From NCBI GenBank assembly GCA_016286835.1, contig JAEEUD010000035.1, forward strand, positions 1 to 10,626: a DNA stretch of 10,626 nt, read 5' to 3'. Origin of the DNA: Pyramidobacter sp. GTDB taxonomy: Bacteria; Synergistota; Synergistia; Synergistales; Dethiosulfovibrionaceae. How positions within the stretch are numbered: the stretch's first letter is position 1; each line of letters opens with the position of its first letter. The notes beneath the pieces were generated by a model. It made no database searches, was not told the DNA's origin, and worked only from the letters and a program-made list of their open reading frames with translations. Both the position numbers and the translations under genes were made by a program. Below, piece by piece: positions 6,469 to 10,626 of the stretch.

Positions 6469-7188
6469 ATGGAAAATTTGAAGGAAGTCATGCGGATTGC
6501 CAATCTGCCGACTGTATGGGTGTTGTGCTCGGTGACTGTTGTCGTCTCGCTGGTGCAGTCGCTTTTGTTCTCGCGTCTGGCGCGTAAAACGGCGGTCGAG
6601 GCGAAGATCGACCCCGAGATCACGAAGACTGCGTTCCGCGTCGGCCTGATCTCGGCGATCGGACCGGCCGTCGGCGTGTTCATCATCATGGTCGGCCTGA
6701 TGGCCACGATCGGCTCGCCCATGGCGTGGCTGAGACTTTCGATCATCGGCGCGGCCCCCACCGAACTGACGGCCGCCACGCTCTCGGCCGAAGCTGCGGG
6801 CAGCCGCCTCGGCGCGGACAACTTCACCGTCAAGGTCATGGCCGTGACGTGGTTCGCGATGGCTCTGAACGGCTGCGGCTGGCTCCTTGTCAGCGGCCTG
6901 TTCTCGCCCTACCTTGAAAAGCTGCGCGAAAAGGTCGGCGGCGGCGACAAAAAATGGATCGCGACCCTCAGCGGCGCGGCCTCGCTCGGCGTTTTCGGCT
7001 ACCTGTGCAGCAACGAGATCCGCCGCGGCACCGGCAACATGACGGCGGCGCTCTCCGGCGCAGTGGCCATGGTGATCCTCGTCAAGCTCATCGTGCCGAA
7101 GTTCCCCAAGCTCTCCGAGTACGCGCTCGGCATCGCCATGCTGTTCGGGATGGCCTGTGCCGTCGCTCATGACGTGGCGCACATGTAA
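6469..7188 (+). CDS. DUF5058-like polytopic membrane protein
   Basis: 239-aa integral membrane protein resembling the uncharacterised DUF5058 family from memory of its pattern, including the WLRLSIIGAA stretch (87-96). About six hydrophobic segments are visible: roughly 14-36, 57-81, 120-145, 165-182, 191-209 and 216-234. There is no cleavable signal peptide, nucleotide-binding motif or known catalytic motif. The chosen ATG has AAGGAGG (6455-6461) with a 7-nt spacer. The frame is open for 27 codons upstream to ATG 6388, but that start has no ribosome site. It is followed after 45 nt by a second membrane protein, and the pair precedes an amidohydrolase. I infer one half of a two-part carrier. 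Substrate and mechanism are unknown. Confidence 0.85.
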   Translation: MENLKEVMRIANLPTVWVLCSVTVVVSLVQSLLFSRLARKTAVEAKIDPEITKTAFRVGLISAIGPAVGVFIIMVGLMATIGSPMAWLRLSIIGAAPTELTAATLSAEAAGSRLGADNFTVKVMAVTWFAMALNGCGWLLVSGLFSPYLEKLREKVGGGDKKWIATLSGAASLGVFGYLCSNEIRRGTGNMTAALSGAVAMVILVKLIVPKFPKLSEYALGIAMLFGMACAVAHDVAHM

Positions 7189-7233
7189 GGTCCGCCTGAC
7201 ACGAATAAACGAGACAATAAGGAGGTCAATCTT

Positions 7234-7899
7234 ATGGATATGGACGCTCTCACCGCAAAATGGAAGAGATCATGCAACTTCATCGGCATGCCGACCAACC
7301 TGCTTGCCGCCGCGACCAGCTTTTTGCCGGTGCTGTGGCTGTGCTGGACGTACAGCTGCTGGCCTGAGCTCGACGTCGTGCTGAAGGCGTGGGGCCTGGT
7401 CGCCGCATCGTTCGGCGCGTTCTACTTCGTCGAGCCGATCTCGTATTACTCGGTCGTCGGACTTTCGGGCACCTACCTCGTCTTCCTTTCCGGCAACATC
7501 GGCAACATGCGCATCCCCTGCGCCGCTCAGGCTCTTGACGCGACGAAGACCGAGCCCGGAACGCTCCAGGCTGAAGTCGTCTCCACGCTGGGCATCTGCG
7601 GCTCGATCATCACCAACCTCGTCGCCGTGGCTCTGGCCGCGTGCGTCGGCGCTTCCGTCGTCGCCATGCTGCCCAAAGTCGTCTCCGACGCGTTCGTCAA
7701 GTACGCCGCGGGCGCGATCTTCGGCGGCACGTTCGGCAACTTCGCGATCAAGTATCCCAAGATCGCCATCTTCGGCATCGGCATCCCCTGGGCTCTGCTG
7801 ACCTACGTCAAGCCGCCCGCATACGTCACGATCATCGCCGCCGTGTTCGGCACGATCCTGATCGCGCGCATTTTCTACAGCTTGGAGAAGAAAGCGTAA
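7234..7899 (+). CDS. Conserved membrane protein, partner of DUF5058-like protein
   Basis: 221-aa polytopic membrane protein with no named family that I can assign. Hydrophobic segments lie at about 22-42, 52-66, 72-88, 117-146, 155-171, 176-192 and 196-213. The most distinctive stretch is EPISYYSVVGLSGTYLVFLS (67-86) followed by GNIGNMRIPCAAQA (87-100), whose glycines, Asn, Arg, Pro and Cys look like a functional loop and not a plain helix. The positive tail ends SLEKKA. The ATG has AAGGAGG (7219-7225) at 8 nt spacing. It is 45 nt behind the DUF5058-like gene with no terminator between, so the two are very likely co-translated and may form one complex (inference). Confidence 0.82.
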   Translation: MDMDALTAKWKRSCNFIGMPTNLLAAATSFLPVLWLCWTYSCWPELDVVLKAWGLVAASFGAFYFVEPISYYSVVGLSGTYLVFLSGNIGNMRIPCAAQALDATKTEPGTLQAEVVSTLGICGSIITNLVAVALAACVGASVVAMLPKVVSDAFVKYAAGAIFGGTFGNFAIKYPKIAIFGIGIPWALLTYVKPPAYVTIIAAVFGTILIARIFYSLEKKA

Positions 7900-7964
7900 T
7901 CCGTTCGTCTCCGTTCAGCGTTCGCGGTACAACCGATTCCGCTGCCGCCTGTTGTGCAAAAAAG

Positions 7965-8002
7965 GGGAGAGAGGCGCGGAAGGCTTCTCTCCCTTATTAT
8001 TT
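7965..8002 (+). terminator. Intra-operon hairpin: attenuator or partial terminator
   Basis: GGGAGAGAGGC (7965-7975) pairs with GCTTCTCTCCC (7983-7993): 11 pairs with one G-T wobble and a 7-nt loop, followed by TTATTATTT (7994-8002). The tail is T-rich but interrupted. It sits 11 nt before the amidohydrolase ribosome site. I see no promoter between it and that gene, so it may reduce, not end, transcription, or protect the upstream mRNA. The rest of 7900-7964 shows nothing. Confidence 0.5.
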
Positions 8003-8028
8003 AAGATTGAATAAAGGAGCTGTTGTTC

Positions 8029-9210
8029 ATGTGGGAAAAATGCAAAGCGCTGCAAAATGAACTTGTCGGCCTGCGCCGCGAGTTCCATCAGATCCCTGAG
8101 CTCGGCGACAATCTGCCCGAAACGCAGGCCCGTGTCTGCGCCGAACTCGACAAGCTCGGCATCCCGTACAAAAAGAACACGCTTGATTCCGGCATCATCG
8201 CCCTGATCGAAGGCGGACAGCCCGGCAAGGTCATCGCCCTGCGCGCCGACATGGACGGCCTGCCCATCACGGAAGCCACCGGCCTGCCCTTTGCCTCGAA
8301 GCACGAGGGGAAGATGCACGCCTGCGGACACGACACGCACATCACGATGCTGCTGGGCGCGGCGAAGATCCTCAGCGAGAACAAGGCGAACCTGAAGGGC
8401 ACGGTCAAGCTGATCTTCCAGACGGGCGAGGAGACCTGCACGGGATCGAAGACCATGCTCAAAGAGGGCGTGCTCGAAAATCCGCACGTCGACGCCGTGT
8501 TCGGGATGCACATCGGTTCGCTCATCGATCCGACGATCCCCGCCGGCAAGGTCATCGTCACGCCCGGCTGCTGCATGGCCTCGTATGACCACTTCATCCT
8601 GCGCGTGAAGGGCACCGGCTGCCACGGCTCCACGCCGGAGAAGGGCGTCGATCCGATCGTCGTCGCTTCCAACATCGTCCTTGCGCTCGAAGAGGTCATC
8701 GCCCGCGAAGTGGCTTCCACCAAGGCCGCCGTCATCACGATCGGCCAGATCCACGCCGGCTTTGCCTACAACGTCATCCCCAACGAAGTGCTCATCGAGG
8801 GAACGACGCGCGCGCTCGAAGAGGACGTGCGCCAGTACCTCGGCAAGCGCATCGGCGAGATCGCCGAAAGCGTTGCCAAGGCCTACCGCGCCGAGTGCGA
8901 GTACACCATGCTGTGGGGCGCCGCTCCCGTCGTCAACAACGCGGAGATGGCCGCGCTGGCCGCCGAAGCCGCCGTCGAAGTCGTCGGCGCCGACAACGTC
9001 ATCACCTCGCGCCCCGCGCCGAACATGGCCGGCGAGGACTTCGCCTATTACCTGATGGAGCGTCCCGGCGCGTTCATGTTCCTCTCGTCGGCCAACCCCG
9101 CCAAGCACACCGACATCCCGCACCACAACCCGAAGTTCGACGTGGACGAGGACGTGCTGTGGAACGGCTCGGCCGTGTTCGTGTCGATCGTTGAGAAGTA
9201 TCTGAAATAA
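8029..9210 (+). CDS. M20D-family metallo-amidohydrolase
   Basis: 393-aa cytoplasmic amidohydrolase/peptidase of the M20D group (hippurate hydrolase and N-acyl-amino-acid deacylase relatives), full length. Motifs: LRREFHQIPEL (15-25), RADMDGLPI (72-80), HACGHDTH (97-104) with metal ligands C99 and H101, FQTGEE (130-135) with catalytic E134 and ligand E135, MHIG (160-163) with H161, CHGSTPEKGVDP (198-209) of the lid domain, AGEDFAYY (334-341) and HHNPKFDVDEDVL (365-377) with H365. Roles follow family precedent. FQTGEE replaces the commoner FQPAEE. ATG 8029 has AAAGGAG (8013-8019) at 9 nt; an in-frame TTG at 8023 is too close to it. It follows the membrane pair by 129 nt, across a hairpin. The likely reaction is hydrolysis of an amide bond in an imported N-acyl amino acid, dipeptide or similar conjugate; the substrate cannot be read. 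Confidence 0.92.
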   Translation: MWEKCKALQNELVGLRREFHQIPELGDNLPETQARVCAELDKLGIPYKKNTLDSGIIALIEGGQPGKVIALRADMDGLPITEATGLPFASKHEGKMHACGHDTHITMLLGAAKILSENKANLKGTVKLIFQTGEETCTGSKTMLKEGVLENPHVDAVFGMHIGSLIDPTIPAGKVIVTPGCCMASYDHFILRVKGTGCHGSTPEKGVDPIVVASNIVLALEEVIAREVASTKAAVITIGQIHAGFAYNVIPNEVLIEGTTRALEEDVRQYLGKRIGEIAESVAKAYRAECEYTMLWGAAPVVNNAEMAALAAEAAVEVVGADNVITSRPAPNMAGEDFAYYLMERPGAFMFLSSANPAKHTDIPHHNPKFDVDEDVLWNGSAVFVSIVEKYLK

Positions 9211-9237
9211 TCCTGTCGTTCAAATACTGAGGAGATC

Positions 9238-9280
9238 CGGGGCCGCCTGAGGGCGCGTGCCGCAGGGGCCCCCGTGTTTG
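9238..9280 (+). terminator. GC-rich hairpin after the amidohydrolase
   Basis: CGGGGCC (9238-9244) plus CCTG (9246-9249) pairs with CAGG (9263-9266) and then GG-C-CCCCG (9267-9274), with one bulge on each side and a 13-nt loop. The tail TGTTTGTC is T-poor, so it is a weak terminator or an mRNA end stabiliser 28 nt past the stop codon. Confidence 0.4.
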
Positions 9281-9330
9281 TCAGGAATGATGAAGCCTCT
9301 TCCCACGGTTCTGCCCGGCCCGGGAAAGAG

Positions 9331-9381
9331 AAAAAAGAGCCCGAAGTCCGCATGGAGGAGCGGACTTCGGGCAAGTTTTTT
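9331..9381. terminator. Bidirectional terminator between convergent genes
   Basis: GCCCGAAGTCCGC (9339-9351) and GCGGACTTCGGGC (9360-9372) form a perfect 13-bp stem with an 8-nt loop. Six T follow at 9376-9381 on the plus strand, and six A precede at 9331-9336, giving a T-run on the minus strand. It can stop both the amidohydrolase and the CoA-transferase transcripts. The plus-strand T-run reaches into the CoA-transferase stop codon (9381-9383). Confidence 0.85.
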
Positions 9382-10626
9382 CAGCGTCTGGCGCTGCCGC
9401 GCCAGATCTTTTGTTTTTTCGCCGCTTCGATCAGCTCGTCGCGGAAGTCGGGGTGGGCGACGGAGATCAGCCGCTCGGCGCGCTCCCACGTGGAAGCGCC
9501 GGCGAGGTTGACGGCGCCGTACTCGGTGACGAGCCAGAAGGCCTGGCTCCTGGGATCGGTGACGATGTCGCCGTTAAAAGACGGCACGATGCGCGACCGC
9601 CTTCGTCCGTCCTTGCCGACGAACGACGACGTCATGCAGATGAAGGCCTTGCCGCCCTTGCTCATCGCCGCGCCGGTGAGGTAGTCGAGCTGGCCGCCGG
9701 TGCCGCTGATCTGGCGCAGGCCGGCCGTCTCGGCGCAGACCTGGCCGTAGAGATCGGCCGAGATGGCGCTGTTGATCGAGATCATATCGTCATGCCTGGC
9801 GATAATTGCGGGATCGTTGACGTATTCGAGCGGTTCGGCGACGACGCCGGGATTGCGGTCCACCCAGTCGTAGAGCTTCTGCGTGCCGAAGACCATGCCG
9901 GTGACGCCCTTGCCGCGCTGGAACGTCTTGCGGCGGTTGGTGAGCTTGCCGGCTTCGTACAGGTCGAAATAGGCGTCGCCGCACAGCTCGGTGTGCATCC
10001 CCAGATCTTTCAGGTCGCTTTGGGCGATCAGCGAGCCGACGGCGTTGGGCATTCCGCCGATGCCGAGCTGGATCGTCGCGCCGTCGACGATGTGCGGCAC
10101 GATGTGCGAAGCGATGAGCTGGTCCTCCGCGCTCGGTGCGGGCGCGGGCAGCTGCGGCAGTTCGCGCCGCGGCCCTTCGACGACGAAATCGACTTCGCTG
10201 ATGTGGATGCTTTCGCCGAAGCCGCCGTAAATGACGGGAAGCGCCTCGTTGACTTCGAGGATGATCACGTCGGCTTTGTCGAGCACGGCCCGCCCCACGC
10301 CGGTGGCGCAGGAGAGGTTGAAATATCCGTGCTTGTCCATGGGCGTGACGCTCATCATGGCGACGTTGACGGTGAGAAATTCGCGGTAGTACCAGGCGAG
10401 GTTGCGGAAGACCATGGGGATGAAGTTGCACAGGCCGGCGTCGCAGAGTCTGCGCTCGTAGCCTGAGCAGTGCCAGGTGTTGTAGACGAAGTGTTCGCGC
10501 GCGGGATCGCACTCGACGACCTGAACGGGGCCGAAGATGAGGTTGCCGCGCACTTTCACGTCGGTCAGCTCGTCGCGCCTTTTTGCGAGCGCGGCGTCGC
10601 ACAGCGCCGGAAAGCCGAGGTTGGTC
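9381..10626 (-). CDS. Acetyl-CoA hydrolase/transferase-family CoA-transferase, 5' end cut off
   Basis: Partial gene: 414 residues are visible and the frame stays open to the window edge, with about 25 N-terminal residues expected to be missing. It moves CoA between an acyl-CoA and a free carboxylate through a glutamyl-CoA intermediate, as in 4-hydroxybutyrate CoA-transferase and butyryl-CoA:acetate CoA-transferase. Visible motifs (residue 1 at the window edge): SVTPMDKHGYFNLS (92-105), GIGGMPNAV (188-196), HTELCGD (211-217) with the likely catalytic Glu213, YVNDP (268-272), GTGGQLDYLTGAAMSKGGKA (308-327), TEYGAVNL (367-374) and AHPDFRDEL (390-398). An internal GTG at 10557-10559 is not the start, because the upstream residues (ALCDAALAKRRDELTDVKV) continue the fold. 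The substrate pair is unknown; acetate as acceptor is a common choice in fermenters. It converges on the amidohydrolase and shares its terminator. Confidence 0.92.
   Translation of the reverse strand, partial: TNLGFPALCDAALAKRRDELTDVKVRGNLIFGPVQVVECDPAREHFVYNTWHCSGYERRLCDAGLCNFIPMVFRNLAWYYREFLTVNVAMMSVTPMDKHGYFNLSCATGVGRAVLDKADVIILEVNEALPVIYGGFGESIHISEVDFVVEGPRRELPQLPAPAPSAEDQLIASHIVPHIVDGATIQLGIGGMPNAVGSLIAQSDLKDLGMHTELCGDAYFDLYEAGKLTNRRKTFQRGKGVTGMVFGTQKLYDWVDRNPGVVAEPLEYVNDPAIIARHDDMISINSAISADLYGQVCAETAGLRQISGTGGQLDYLTGAAMSKGGKAFICMTSSFVGKDGRRRSRIVPSFNGDIVTDPRSQAFWLVTEYGAVNLAGASTWERAERLISVAHPDFRDELIEAAKKQKIWRGSARR

Noticed and set aside
7915..9126. Minus-strand open frame opposite the amidohydrolase
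   Set aside because: The forward frame has the complete M20D metal site and a good ribosome site; the reverse frame shows only composition-driven openness.

Overview
The window (about 60% G+C by eye, G/C-rich third codon positions, strong AGGAGG-type ribosome sites, closely packed genes) carries genes for amino-acid uptake, nitrogen assimilation and CoA-ester metabolism. Together with an acyl-CoA:carboxylate CoA-transferase, this suggests an anaerobic, amino-acid-fermenting bacterium. My best guess is Synergistota (Pyramidobacter-like), but nothing here proves the phylum. I see no insertion sequence, phage gene, tRNA, rRNA or CRISPR array.

Left block (1-4182). A LysR-type regulator is read leftward. 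Its divergent partner is a rightward pair: a type I glutamine synthetase (glnA) and, 43 nt later, a sodium:alanine/glycine symporter (AGCS family). A strong terminator closes the pair. The lysR-glnA gap holds four copies of an ATAAC/GTTAT element next to an extended -10 promoter, then a leader with two back-to-back hairpins ending at the glnA ribosome site. The glutamine synthetase resembles the adenylylated I-beta type but has Phe where the modified Tyr should be, and Asn in place of an ammonium-site Ser.

Middle block (4183-9280). A 400-nt gap holds a TTG-initiated reading frame with a signal-peptide-like start (possibly a gene remnant), a good sigma-70 promoter and two tandem dyads. It leads into a PucR-type regulator with its own terminator. 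After that come two small polytopic membrane proteins (a DUF5058-like protein and an unnamed conserved partner) and an M20D metallo-amidohydrolase. The three are co-directional; a hairpin separates the second membrane gene from the hydrolase. I infer that the membrane pair is a carrier importing an N-acylated amino acid or small amide, which the hydrolase cleaves, under PucR control. This module is the best candidate in the window for an undescribed system.

Right block (9281-10626). A bidirectional terminator separates the hydrolase from a convergent acyl-CoA:acetate / 4-hydroxybutyrate CoA-transferase-family gene, whose 5' end runs off the window.

As a whole the region could import alanine, glycine or glutamine, release amino acids from amide conjugates, capture ammonium, and exchange CoA between carboxylates. 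That integrated reading is inference.
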